Shown: positions 1 through 9,500 of the stretch, piece by piece
Layout of the letters: every line of letters starts with the position of its first letter
How positions within the stretch are numbered: the stretch's first letter is position 1
NCBI RefSeq assembly: GCF_042485795.1
Contig: NZ_CP169368.1
Location: 868,001 to 932,000 of the forward strand
Direction: 5' to 3'
Length of the DNA stretch: 64,000 bases
Source of the DNA: Lonepinella sp042485795
GTDB taxonomy: Bacteria > Pseudomonadota > Gammaproteobacteria > Enterobacterales > Pasteurellaceae
Notes under the pieces: model-generated
Database searches by the model: none
Told to the model about the DNA's origin: nothing
The model's input: only the letters and a program-made list of their open reading frames with translations
Translations under genes and position numbers: made by a program

Positions 1-912
1 CTTTTTTGCGACAATTCGGCACAAGATATTGTAGATTTACTCGAAGATCGTTGCAAAAAGGCGAAAGTGAATATCCAGTTACGCCAGCAAATTGATAGCG
101 TAGAACCCATAGAAAATGATCCGAACGTTCGCTTTAACGTGCGAGCTAACGGTATTGATTGGACGTGCCAAAATTTAGTGATTGCCACAGGGGGGCTTTC
201 CATGCCTGCCTTAGGGGCATCGCCTTTTGGTTATAAAATTGCTGAACAATTTGCCATTCCCGTCATTCCGCCAAGAGCCAGCCTTGTACCCTTTACTTAT
301 TTAGAAAATGACAAAATTTTCACCGCACTTTCGGGTATTTCGCTTGATGTGAATGTGAGTGTTGGCAATCAAGCGTTTCGGGGCGATATGCTATTTACTC
401 ACCGTGGACTGTCAGGACCTGCTATTTTGCAGATTTCCAATTATTGGCAACCGAATGCAAGCATCAAGATTGATTTACTACCAAATCAGTCTATTGTTGA
501 TTTTATTATGGAACTCAAAGCAACCTCGCCAAATATGCTATTAAAAACAGCCTTAAGTCAGCTATTGCCTAAGCGATTAATCGATTTATGGATTGAATAT
601 CAACGCTTGGCTATCGGCAATAAAGCCCTTGCCCAACTCAGCAAAGTCGATTTTAACGTATTGAGCGAATTAATCCATCAATGGCAATTTCAACCCAATG
701 GCACAGAGGGTTATCGTACGGCAGAAGTAACGTTAGGTGGGGTGGACACACAATTTATTTCCTCTAAAACCATGCAAGCAAATCATGTGCAAGGGCTGTA
801 TTTTATTGGCGAAGTGTTGGACGTAACAGGCTGGCTCGGCGGTTATAATTTCCAATGGGCGTGGAGTTCGGCTTATGCTTGTGCCTGTGCGATTGCGGAA
901 AGTGAGATTTAG
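1..912 (+). CDS. HI0933/YhiN-family flavoprotein, 5' truncated by window edge
   Basis: The frame is open from base 1, where codons read LFCDNSAQDIVD, so the gene begins before the window and the GTG at 67 is not the true start. The visible part matches the HI0933/YhiN family of FAD- and NAD(P)-dependent oxidoreductases. It has the ATGGLSMPALGASPFGY segment typical of the nucleotide-binding core and a C-terminal FIGEVLDVTGWLGGYNFQWA segment that closes the FAD site. The substrate of this family is not firmly known. The protein is probably a soluble cytosolic flavoenzyme. The next gene starts about 40 bases downstream on the same strand, so co-transcription is possible. Confidence 0.85.
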   Translation, partial: LFCDNSAQDIVDLLEDRCKKAKVNIQLRQQIDSVEPIENDPNVRFNVRANGIDWTCQNLVIATGGLSMPALGASPFGYKIAEQFAIPVIPPRASLVPFTYLENDKIFTALSGISLDVNVSVGNQAFRGDMLFTHRGLSGPAILQISNYWQPNASIKIDLLPNQSIVDFIMELKATSPNMLLKTALSQLLPKRLIDLWIEYQRLAIGNKALAQLSKVDFNVLSELIHQWQFQPNGTEGYRTAEVTLGGVDTQFISSKTMQANHVQGLYFIGEVLDVTGWLGGYNFQWAWSSAYACACAIAESEI

Positions 913-954
913 CGTTAAGCTATGATAGATTTTAATTTAACCACAGGACAGATT

Positions 955-2043
955 ATGACAAACAAAACATTACCATTGCACGCCGATACCGTGGGATCTT
1001 ATTTACGTTCAGATGCGTGGAAACAAGCTCACGCCGATTTTAAAGCAGGTAAAATTTCTCTTAAACAGCGTGATGAAATCGTTGAACAGGAAGTAAAAAA
1101 ATTAGTGCAAGCTCAATTAGATGCAGGGATTCAAGTGGTCACGGACGGTGAATATCACCGTTCTTGGTGGCATATTGATTTCTTAGAAAATCTAAATGGC
1201 ATTGAAGGCTATGTGCCAGAAAAAGCCTATGCGTTTAAAGGGGTGGCGGTGCGACCTTATAATACTCGCTGTTGTGGAAAAGTGTCTTGGAATGTCAATC
1301 ACCCATTCTTAGCCCATTTCAAAAAATTTAACGCCATTGTGGGCGGTCGTGCGGTGGCAAAATTTACGATTCCGAGTCCGAACCAATTAATGTATCCCAT
1401 TCAATGGGATCACGGCATTTATGCGACTCGTGAGGAATTTGCCAAAGACGTGCAACAAGCCTATAAAGATGCGATTCAAGCCTTTTATGATGCAGGTTGC
1501 CGTTATTTACAAATTGATGATGTGTATTGGGGATCCTTATGTAACAACCACGATCAACCGAGTTTTGCAGCAGATAAAGCCCAAGCGGTCGCTAATATTC
1601 AAGCGATTCTTGCGGATAAACCAGCAGATATGACGATTACTACCCACGTTTGCCGTGGCAACTATAAATCCTCTTATTTATTAACAGGGGCGTACGATCC
1701 GATAGCCGATGGTTTATTCGCTCAAACCAATTATGATGGTTATTTCTTAGAATATGATGACGAACGTTCAGGCGGTTTTGAACCGTTAAAACACTTCGCA
1801 GGTAATAAAGGGCGTGTGGTGTTAGGCTTGATTAGCTCAAAATTCCCAGAGCTAGAAGATAAAGCTCAAATCAAAGCTCGCATTGCGGAAGCCGCAAAAT
1901 ATGTGCCATTGGAGCAACTTTGCTTAAGCCCACAATGTGGTTTTGCATCGACCGAAGAAGGTAACGTGATGACCGAAGCACAGCAATGGGCGAAAGTGCG
2001 ACATGTGGAAGATATTGCGAGAGAGGTTTGGGGGGAGGATTAG
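955..2043 (+). CDS. MetE-like cobalamin-independent methyltransferase (YxjG/YxjH type)
   Basis: This 362-residue protein corresponds to the C-terminal catalytic half of cobalamin-independent methionine synthase, as in the stand-alone YxjG/YxjH-type proteins. It shows the HADTVGSYLR opening, a DGEYHRSWWHIDF segment, and the probable zinc ligands in THVCRGNY and SPQCGFAS. It lacks the N-terminal half of full MetE, so the methyl donor may differ; methyl transfer to homocysteine is inferred from the family. I chose the ATG at 955, which has AGGA at 945-948, over the upstream ATG at 922, which would add a poorly conserved 11-residue extension. A strong terminator follows at 2074. Confidence 0.85.
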   Translation: MTNKTLPLHADTVGSYLRSDAWKQAHADFKAGKISLKQRDEIVEQEVKKLVQAQLDAGIQVVTDGEYHRSWWHIDFLENLNGIEGYVPEKAYAFKGVAVRPYNTRCCGKVSWNVNHPFLAHFKKFNAIVGGRAVAKFTIPSPNQLMYPIQWDHGIYATREEFAKDVQQAYKDAIQAFYDAGCRYLQIDDVYWGSLCNNHDQPSFAADKAQAVANIQAILADKPADMTITTHVCRGNYKSSYLLTGAYDPIADGLFAQTNYDGYFLEYDDERSGGFEPLKHFAGNKGRVVLGLISSKFPELEDKAQIKARIAEAAKYVPLEQLCLSPQCGFASTEEGNVMTEAQQWAKVRHVEDIAREVWGED

Positions 2044-2073
2044 TTCTTCGATCTGCTTTTCTTGAAAATACAA

Positions 2074-2100
2074 AAAATAGCCTATTTATTAGGCTATTTT
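2074..2100 (+). terminator. Rho-independent terminator after the MetE-like gene
   Basis: An 11-bp perfect stem, AAAATAGCCTA with TAGGCTATTTT, encloses the 5-base loop TTTAT and is followed by a T-rich stretch. It lies 30 bases after the stop codon. The symmetrical A and T flanks mean it could work in both directions, serving the convergent vapC as well. Confidence 0.8.
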
Positions 2101-2137
2101 ATTTCACCCTAAGAAAAATGGAGATGGAATACGGCTT

Positions 2138-2518
2138 TTAATTCATGGTTACCCAATTTTCTAATTTCACATTAAAATGTTCAAAATCTTGGGTATTATT
2201 ACTAACCAAAACGACATCAAGGCTTTTGGCATGAGCAGCAATCAACGTGTCAAATTTGGGTTTATGTGGATAATCTTTAAGAATTTTAGCAAAACATACT
2301 GCGGCTTTTTCATCAAAATCGACCACTGGTACTAAAGCTCGTAACTTATCAAAAACAGATTTGGGTTGATATACATCGCAACCACGCAACAGTTCTGCCC
2401 ACGTGATACTACTAATCCCGACATCGTCCACCTTACAAGCAGTAAATTTATCAATAACTGACTGGGGTTGATGTTTGAGCAAATAAATGCAGATATTGGT
2501 ATCAAGTAAAAATTTCAT
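2138..2518 (-). CDS. vapC: VapC-type PIN-domain toxin ribonuclease
   Basis: This 126-residue PIN-domain protein has the expected acidic active-site residues: D in FLLDTN near the N-terminus, E in WAELLRG, D in FDTLIAAHA and a C-terminal asparagine/aspartate pair in VSNNTQDF. VapC toxins cleave RNA, most often initiator tRNA or the sarcin-ricin loop. The exact target here is unknown. I start it at the ATG whose A is shared with the vapB stop codon (TAATG), an arrangement that implies translational coupling. A TTG two codons upstream is possible but less likely. It forms an operon with the antitoxin gene. Confidence 0.9.
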   Translation of the reverse strand: MKFLLDTNICIYLLKHQPQSVIDKFTACKVDDVGISSITWAELLRGCDVYQPKSVFDKLRALVPVVDFDEKAAVCFAKILKDYPHKPKFDTLIAAHAKSLDVVLVSNNTQDFEHFNVKLENWVTMN

Positions 2519-2751
2519 TACCAATTTCGCTCCGTTTCATCTAATTCAATGCGTTCAAATTCACCCATTTGTTTCCCAATTTGAGCAAAAATTTCAGGTA
2601 CAGCAGATAAATTTTCTACAGGTCGTATTGTGATAACACCGTTGTGTTTGGTTAAAATTAACGGCGTATTGTCGGGATAAGCGAAGTCTTTGGGTAAACG
2701 AATCGCTTGGCTATTACCAGCAACAAAAGGCTTTGTTTGGATAGTCGGCAT
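2518..2751 (-). CDS. vapB: VapB-type antitoxin (AbrB/SpoVT fold)
   Basis: A 77-residue swapped-hairpin AbrB-type protein with the family signature AGNSQAIRLPKDF near residue 11. The acidic C-terminal tail (residues about 50-77) is expected to wrap around and inhibit the PIN toxin encoded directly downstream. An AAGGA ribosome site precedes the ATG. The palindrome ATGTAATTACAT and a related GTAATCAC half-site lie 25-55 bases upstream and are good candidates for autoregulatory operator sites of the VapBC complex. Confidence 0.9.
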   Translation of the reverse strand: MPTIQTKPFVAGNSQAIRLPKDFAYPDNTPLILTKHNGVITIRPVENLSAVPEIFAQIGKQMGEFERIELDETERNW

Positions 2752-2778
2752 AACTTATTCCTTAATAATTATTCAAGA

Positions 2779-2806
2779 ATGTAATTACATAAAGTGATTA
2801 CATTAT
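2779..2806 (-). promoter_or_regulatory. Candidate vapBC operator/promoter
   Basis: The 12-base palindrome ATGTAATTACAT (2779-2790) is followed by a related TGATTACATTATAAT segment. Read on the minus strand this gives a TATAAT-like -10 upstream of vapB with the palindromes overlapping the likely start of transcription. Similar TGTAAT/ATTAC half-sites recur at 3327-3386 in front of the HTH gene. Confidence 0.45.
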
Positions 2807-2875
2807 AATCCCTGTTGCATAGGTTTTTCAAGCGGTGCAAAAATTTTTACTAAAATTAGAGCTAAATAGATCGCT

Positions 2876-3283
2876 TTACTTTGCCCGATAGGCTTTGTGC
2901 ATTGCCATAATCACTTCACGTACGGCTTTTTTTTGTTCGGAAGGCAGGTTGGTGAAAATTCGGAATAAATAATCATCTTTGTAACTTGCTGCGGACTGTT
3001 CGAAATAGGGATCTTTAATGCTTATTTTTTGCTCAACCTTTTGTACAATTTCAGGCTCAACTAGTTCGCTTAAATCAACTTCGAGCCATTCGCCTAATGT
3101 ACGTAACCGATCAAATTCAGGCAAAGCTTCACCACGAAGCCAACGAGCAACCCCGTGCCAACTAATTTCTTTTCCAAAATGACGGCGATTAAGTTCGTCT
3201 CTAATCACTCTTGCCTTTGGTTCATAGCCTTTTGCAATCAAAGTATTTTTTAAATTTTGAGCAAATTGTTCATATTTCTTCAT
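2876..3283 (-). CDS. Small HTH DNA-binding regulator, phage-repressor-like
   Basis: A 135-residue protein with a probable helix-turn-helix in residues about 20-75 (KARVIRDELNRR, then ISWHGVARWLRGEALP). This resembles Haemophilus and phage-type XRE-family regulators. The C-terminal half is charged and includes LPSEQKKAVREVIMAMHKAY. It is transcribed away from the restriction-modification genes, with a perfect inverted repeat in the gap, so it may control itself and possibly the neighbouring system. A controller role for the R-M genes is inferred from position only. Confidence 0.6.
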   Translation of the reverse strand: MKKYEQFAQNLKNTLIAKGYEPKARVIRDELNRRHFGKEISWHGVARWLRGEALPEFDRLRTLGEWLEVDLSELVEPEIVQKVEQKISIKDPYFEQSAASYKDDYLFRIFTNLPSEQKKAVREVIMAMHKAYRAK

Positions 3284-3349
3284 AGTATGAAACTATAAAG
3301 TGAACACTCAAACTTGAAAAAAGTAAATGTAATTTTGACATAAAGTTAC

Positions 3350-3370
3350 GTAATTGATAGGATCAATTAC
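3350..3370. promoter_or_regulatory. Perfect inverted repeat in divergent intergenic region
   Basis: The arms GTAATTGAT and ATCAATTAC (9 bp, perfect) flank a 3-base centre. The site lies between the HTH regulator and the rightward methyltransferase remnant. It is a likely operator for the HTH protein encoded 67 bases away. Confidence 0.5.
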
Positions 3371-3396
3371 ATATATTAGTTACATTTTTTGCTGAA

Positions 3397-3573
3397 ATGA
3401 CCCAACAAATCAAATCCCACCAGCGTGTCGCCGATCACGGTGAAGTATTTATTCGTCCGCAAGAAGTCAATGCCATGATTGATATGGTGATGCGTGTCAA
3501 AGGCTTGCCAATCAGTAATGCAATATTGTTAGGAATAAAAAATATAAATCGAAACTACGTAAAAATAAGTTAA
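3397..3573 (+). pseudogene. N-terminal remnant of an adenine-specific DNA methyltransferase
   Basis: A 58-codon open frame begins MTQQIKSHQRVADHGEVF and continues with REVNAM-like residues (QEVNAMIDMV). This resembles the start of a class of adenine-specific DNA methyltransferases/restriction enzymes (recalled family opening KSxxRVAxHGEVFTxxxEVNAMLDLV). The similarity is lost after about residue 35, before the SAM-binding motif, and the frame ends at 3571-3573. I read it as the stub of a gene lost by deletion, which the present R-M genes now abut. Without a database search the assignment rests on remembered family sequence. Confidence 0.5.
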
Positions 3574-3617
3574 CTCATTAAATATCTTGTAATTCTTGTA
3601 TAAATTGGAGATCTAGA

Positions 3618-5405
3618 GTGTCAATTTTTAAAACTGAGGACGAAGTAAGAGATAGTGCAAAAATCATCTTACAATTTGATAAAAAAGAAAAGAATGTACA
3701 GCAAGGCACAGGTCAGATTACCACGTTTAATCAATTAGGTTTTAAAGGGTTTAACGATAAACCTGATGGTTGGTATTTACCTGATAGTACATTTGATGTC
3801 GCCATTATTCTTGAAACAAAATCCGAAGATAAGGATATTACCAAACAAGAATTTATTGATGAACTATTTAAAAATATTGATATTATCAGTTCAAAATATA
3901 ATAAGACGATTGGTATTTTATACAATGGTCAAGATATTGCCATTTATAAGAATAAACAATTAATTAAGGCAGCAAAAACACTACAACCTAAACAATATTA
4001 TCTGGATTTATTTAAGGATAATAATATTGATAAGAACAAAATATATTCTTTAACCAAAAGAATTAATGATCTCTTACATTTTAAATTCGGCATCAAAAAT
4101 TTATATCACCGTATGATTTTTACTGCTTCAGCATTGGTAGTAGAACGCTTTGGAGGTAATTTAGAAGCCATCAAGAATAATGGGTTTAGACCATTTAGAA
4201 ATAAAATATATGATACGCTTGCCAAATCGTTAGAAGAACACAGACAACAGAATTTAAAAATTGATATTTTGTTAGAAGTTTACAGTGAAATTAGAATGAA
4301 TGTTGTTGAAAATCAAGATGATATTAATGAATTTATTGATGGCATCATTGGTATTTCTCACTCGGTTAATTCTGATAACTGGAATGGTGAAGATGTGATG
4401 GGGATTTTCTTTAACGAATTTAATCGTTATAAAAAGAAATCTGAAAGTGGACAAGTATTTACTCCAGAGCATATCTCATCTTTTATGTATGATTTGTTAG
4501 AGGTAAGTTATGCAGATAATGTATTAGATGCCACTTGTGGTAGTGGTTCTTTTTTGGTCAAAACAATGGCAAATATGCTTCAAGAAGTAGGCGGAAACAA
4601 TACCAAAGAAGCAGAAAATATTAAACAAAATAAATTATTTGGTATTGAGTTTGATCGTGAAATTTTTGCCCTTGCCTGTGCCAATATGCTTATTCACAAA
4701 GATGGCAAAACCAACCTAGAACACTTAGACACAAGAGAAGCCAAAGCCTGTGAATGGATAAAATCCAAACCGATTACCAAAGTATTGATGAATCCCCCTT
4801 ATGAACGAAAATATGGCTGTAAAAAAATTGTGGAAAATGTACTAAACAATGTTTCTGTTGGTACAAAATGTGCATTTATCTTACCTGATAAAAAACTAGA
4901 AAAAGATAAAATGCACAGCCTGTTAAAAAAACACACATTAGAAATGATTATTAAGCTCCCTGAAAATCTTTTTGATGCGGGGATTACCACGAGTATTTTT
5001 GTATTTGAAGCAGGTAAGCCACAAAAGGATAAAAAAGTATTTGCTTGCTACATGGAAGATGACGGTTTGGAACGAGTCAAAAATCAAGGTCGTCACGACA
5101 TTAAAAACCGTTGGTCGGATATTGAACGTTACTGGCTAGATGTAGTGACAAGAAAGGTTGACGAACAGTATCAAACACATCAATGGCTTGATCCAAAAGA
5201 ACATTTGTCTTACCAAAAACCACAACAAGAATTTGAAATTTATGAAGAAGATTTTAAAAAGGTGGTTTTGGATTATATATTTTTTGAAAATAAAATTGAT
5301 GTTAAAGAATTTAATGATAAGTTGCTCAATAGCGTCTTATATCAAGCCGAAATTAGTGATGATAAGTTAGTTTTAGATTTACAAAGGGGAAATGATGATG
5401 AATAA
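3618..5405 (+). CDS. Fused restriction nuclease/N6-adenine methyltransferase (BcgI-like type IIB A subunit)
   Basis: A 595-residue protein. The N-terminal domain (about 1-130) contains a PD-(D/E)xK-like nuclease core, with D50/D60 followed by E66-T-K68. The middle and C-terminal parts form an N6-adenine methylase with SAM motif I DATCGSGSF (residues 304-312) and catalytic motif NPPY (392-395). FTPEHISSFM, typical of HsdM-like methylases, precedes motif I. Fusion of nuclease and methylase, with a separate specificity subunit next door, is the plan of BcgI-type IIB enzymes, which cut on both sides of a bipartite site. The GTG start follows GGAG at 3607-3610. The block is visibly more AT-rich than dnaE, which suggests horizontal gain. 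Confidence 0.75.
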   Translation: MSIFKTEDEVRDSAKIILQFDKKEKNVQQGTGQITTFNQLGFKGFNDKPDGWYLPDSTFDVAIILETKSEDKDITKQEFIDELFKNIDIISSKYNKTIGILYNGQDIAIYKNKQLIKAAKTLQPKQYYLDLFKDNNIDKNKIYSLTKRINDLLHFKFGIKNLYHRMIFTASALVVERFGGNLEAIKNNGFRPFRNKIYDTLAKSLEEHRQQNLKIDILLEVYSEIRMNVVENQDDINEFIDGIIGISHSVNSDNWNGEDVMGIFFNEFNRYKKKSESGQVFTPEHISSFMYDLLEVSYADNVLDATCGSGSFLVKTMANMLQEVGGNNTKEAENIKQNKLFGIEFDREIFALACANMLIHKDGKTNLEHLDTREAKACEWIKSKPITKVLMNPPYERKYGCKKIVENVLNNVSVGTKCAFILPDKKLEKDKMHSLLKKHTLEMIIKLPENLFDAGITTSIFVFEAGKPQKDKKVFACYMEDDGLERVKNQGRHDIKNRWSDIERYWLDVVTRKVDEQYQTHQWLDPKEHLSYQKPQQEFEIYEEDFKKVVLDYIFFENKIDVKEFNDKLLNSVLYQAEISDDKLVLDLQRGNDDE

Positions 5406-6465
5406 ATTGAATATTGCAGAATGGAAAGAATATTCTATTGATGAATTATTTATTATTAAAAGACCAGTAAGCAGAACAATTAAACAGTACGATACTGGCT
5501 CTATTCCTTTTGTATCATCAGGAAATTTTAATAATGGCATAGATAAATTCGTAACGCCTATGGATAATGAAATATTGGACAAGGGGAACTGTATTACTAT
5601 TAGCCCTGTTGATGGTAGTTGTTTTTATCAAGCTGTTGATTTTCTAGGTCGGGGTGGCGGTGGCAGTTCAATTATTTTGTTATATAATGAAAATATCAAT
5701 GAAAAGAATGGGTTGTTTATTAGTGCCGTTATTGGTAAAACATTAAGTAGATTTTATCAATATAATGATATGGGAAGTTCTGCTTCCATTAAAAAAGAAA
5801 AAATTAAACTCCCTGTCAAAAATGATATTCCTGATTGGGATTATATGAATAATTTTATTGAAAATATCTATAAGAAAGAAATAGATAATCAATATCATAT
5901 AACTGGATATATAGAAAAATCTCAAACAAGAGAGATAGATTTGAAACAGTGGAGAGCATTCTGTATAGGGGATTTATTTGAAATTAAAAAAGCTGACGTT
6001 ATTCATTCAAGAGGTGTTACAGAATATGGTTCAGATGATTTGGATAAGTTACATAAAATCAGTGTTCCCTATATTGTTAGGACAAAATTTAATAACGGTA
6101 TAAAATGTAGAGTAATCAAAACAGATACTATGCAACCAGCACCATCAGGCGTTATCTCATTTGGAGCAGAAAATACTACTTTCTTTTATCAACAAGAAGA
6201 ATTTGTATCTGGTAGAGATATTTATTATTTGGATACAAGAAATTATTCTAAAAAGATATGTTTATTTTTAATTTCATGTTTACAACCAATCGCACAGAAA
6301 TATTCATATAATTATGGACTGTTTCCAGATTTATTAAAAAAAGAAATGATAAAGTTGCCTATTGATATTGATGGTAATCCTGACTGGGAATACATGGAGC
6401 AATTCATTGATAATCTTTATGATAAAGAACGAGAAAAAATTAAGGTAATTTTATCAATACATTAG
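5392..6465 (+). CDS. Specificity subunit with two target-recognition domains (BcgI B-like)
   Basis: A 357-residue protein built from two similar halves. Each half starts with an xxWxxFxIxxLFxIK-type segment (residues about 10-25 and 190-205) and ends with a KLPVxxDxxPDWxYMxxFI segment (about 140-160 and 325-345). This is the layout of a type I/BcgI-type specificity subunit in which each recognition domain reads one half of a split DNA site. The gene overlaps the end of the large subunit. Three consecutive ATG codons (5392, 5395, 5398) are available; the AGGGGA at 5385-5390 favours the last one. No separate HsdR gene is present. Confidence 0.75.
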   Translation: MMMNKLNIAEWKEYSIDELFIIKRPVSRTIKQYDTGSIPFVSSGNFNNGIDKFVTPMDNEILDKGNCITISPVDGSCFYQAVDFLGRGGGGSSIILLYNENINEKNGLFISAVIGKTLSRFYQYNDMGSSASIKKEKIKLPVKNDIPDWDYMNNFIENIYKKEIDNQYHITGYIEKSQTREIDLKQWRAFCIGDLFEIKKADVIHSRGVTEYGSDDLDKLHKISVPYIVRTKFNNGIKCRVIKTDTMQPAPSGVISFGAENTTFFYQQEEFVSGRDIYYLDTRNYSKKICLFLISCLQPIAQKYSYNYGLFPDLLKKEMIKLPIDIDGNPDWEYMEQFIDNLYDKEREKIKVILSIH

Positions 6466-6597
6466 ATAGACTAAAAGAACAAAAAAGTCCTAGGTAAGCA
6501 GGTGCAAGATAACGCGATTAATTTGTCGCTCGGTATTTTTATTTTCCCCAAAATTAACGTAAAATAGACCGCACTTTTATCATTACAAGGATAACCC

Positions 6598-9500
6598 ATG
6601 TCAACCCCATGTTCTGAGCCACGTTTTGTTCATCTTCGTACCCATAGCGATTTTTCGATGATTGACGGTATTGCCAAAGTGAAGCCTTTGGTGAAAGCCT
6701 GTGTTGCTGAAAATATGGTGGCGATGGCGTTGACGGATTTTGCTAATTTTTGTGGGTTGGTGAAATTTTATGGCGAGGCGTTAGGGGCGGGGGTTAAGCC
6801 GATTATTGGGGCGGATGTGTTGGTGAGAAGTGAGCTTTGTGGCGATGAATACTTTGAATTAACTTTGTTGGCTAAAAACAATGATGGCTATAAAAATATT
6901 ACTCTTTTATTATCAAAGGCTTATCAGCGTGGTTATGATGATTTGCCTTATATTGATCAAGCATGGTTGACCGAACATAATGACGGTGTGATTGTGCTGT
7001 CGGGTGGTCGCAAGGGTGATATTGGCTTGAAATTATTGAAAGATAATCAAGCCGATGTGGAAAGTGCGGTGAAATTTTATCAACAATTTTTCCCGAACCA
7101 TTTTTATTTAAGTCTGGCTCGCACAGGGCATAATGAAGAAGAACGCTATATTCGTGCTGCGTTAGATTTAGCTCGGCAATATCAGTTGCCTGTGGTTGCC
7201 GTGAATGATGTGTGCTTTTTAAAAGCAGATGATTTTGAAGCACACGAAATTCGGGTGGCGATTCATGACGGTTATACCTTGGACGATCCGAAACGCCCCA
7301 AACTTTATACTCATCAACAATATTTCCGTTCTGAACAGGAAATGTGCGAGCTGTTTGCAGATATTCCCTCTGCGTTGGAAAATACCTTACTCATTGCACA
7401 ACGCTGTAATGTCACCATTCGATTAGGCGAATATTTTTTACCGCAGTTTCCAACGGGCGAGTTGAGTACAGAAGATTTTTTGGTGAAAAAAGCCAAAGAG
7501 GGATTGGAAGAACGGCTGGCATTTTTGTTTCCTGATGAAAAGGTGCGGTTGGAAAAACGTCCAAAATATGATGAACGCTTGCAGGTGGAACTGGACGTAA
7601 TTAACCAAATGGGCTTCCCTGGCTATTTCTTAATCGTGATGGAATTTATTCAGTGGTCGAAAGATAACGGTATTCCAGTTGGACCAGGGCGTGGTTCAGG
7701 GGCAGGATCCTTGGTGGCGTATGCGTTAAAAATCACTGATCTTGATCCACTGGCGTTTGATTTGCTGTTTGAACGTTTTTTAAATCCTGAACGGGTGTCG
7801 ATGCCTGACTTTGACGTGGATTTTTGTATGGACGGGCGAGATCGGGTGATTGATCACGTGGCAGAAATGTACGGACGTGGGGCGGTGTCGCAGATTATTA
7901 CCTTTGGTACGATGGCGGCAAAAGCGGTCATTCGTGATGTGGGGCGAGTGTTGGGACACCCTTACGGTTTCGTGGATCGCATTTCCAAATTAGTGCCACC
8001 CGATCCCGGTATGACCCTTGCGAAAGCCTTTGAAGCCGAACCGAAATTGCCCGAAATTTATGAGGCGGACGAGGAAGTCAAAGCCTTAATTGATATGGCT
8101 CGCAAGCTCGAGGGCGTGACCCGCAATGCAGGTAAGCACGCAGGTGGCGTAGTGATTTCACCGACCTTGATTACCGATTTTTCACCGTTGTATTGCGACA
8201 GTGAGGGTTTGCACCCCGTCACCCATTTTGATAAAAATGATGTGGAATATGCGGGGCTGGTGAAATTCGACTTTTTAGGCTTACGCACACTGACCATTAT
8301 TAAATGGGCATTGGATATGATTAATGCTCGTATGGCAAAAGAGAATAAACCGCCAGTCCGCATTGAAAGTATTCCACTTGATGATCCTGATGCGTTTAAA
8401 ATTTTGTTGGCGGCGGAAACCACGGCGGTGTTCCAGTTGGAATCTCGCGGTATGAAAGATTTGATTAAACGCCTGCAACCTGACTGTTTTGAAGATATTA
8501 TTGCGTTGGTGGCATTGTTCCGTCCCGGTCCGTTGGAATCAGGCATGGTGCAAAATTTTATTGACCGTAAACACGGGCGAGAAGAAGTGTCTTATCCAGA
8601 TTCGCAATACCAACACGATTGCCTTAAACCTATTTTAGAACCCACTTACGGCGTTATCGTCTATCAAGAACAGGTCATGCAAATCGCACAAGCCTTGGCA
8701 GGTTATACGCTGGGTGGTGCAGATTTATTACGCCGAGCCATGGGGAAGAAAAAGCCCGAAGAAATGGCAAAACAGCGTTCGGTGTTTGAAGCTGGGGCGA
8801 TTAAAAACGGCGTAGATGGCGAGTTGGCGATGAAAATTTTCGACTTGGTGGAAAAATTTGCTGGCTATGGGTTTAATAAATCGCACTCGGCAGCCTATGC
8901 GTTGGTGTCCTATCAAACCTTATGGCTAAAAGCTCATTTTCCTGCTGAATTTATGGCGGCGGTGATGACCTCAGAAATGGATAACACCGATAAAATCGTG
9001 GGGTTGTATGATGAATGTTTACGTATGGGGTTAAAAGTGACACCGCCAGATATTAATACGGGTAAGCATCATTTTAGTGTCAATGAACAGGGCGAAATTG
9101 TTTATGGTATTGGGGCGATTAAAGGGGTTGGAGAAGCCCCGATTGATGCCTTAGTTTCAGCTCGAGAAAAAGGCGGTATTTTCAAAGATCTATTTGATTT
9201 ATGTGCCAGAGTGGATCTCAAGCAAGTTAATCGCCGTACCTTTGAAAGCCTGATTAAATCAGGGGCATTTGATAAATTAGGACCTCACCGTGCGGCACTT
9301 GCCAAAAATTTAGAAGATGCACTGCAATCATCAAATCAGTTTGCCAAAGATGAAGAAATTGGGCAAGCGGATATGTTTGGTGTATTAACCGAAAGCCATG
9401 AAGACGTAGAACGTAAATATGCTAACACCCCACCTTGGACAGAAAAACAGATTTTAGATGGTGAGCGAGAAACCTTAGGACTGTATTTAACCAGCCACCC

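Noticed and set aside
8058..8546. A 162-codon minus-strand open frame within dnaE
   Set aside because: It is fully inside a strongly conserved gene with no ribosome site or family similarity, and arises as a shadow of the coding strand.
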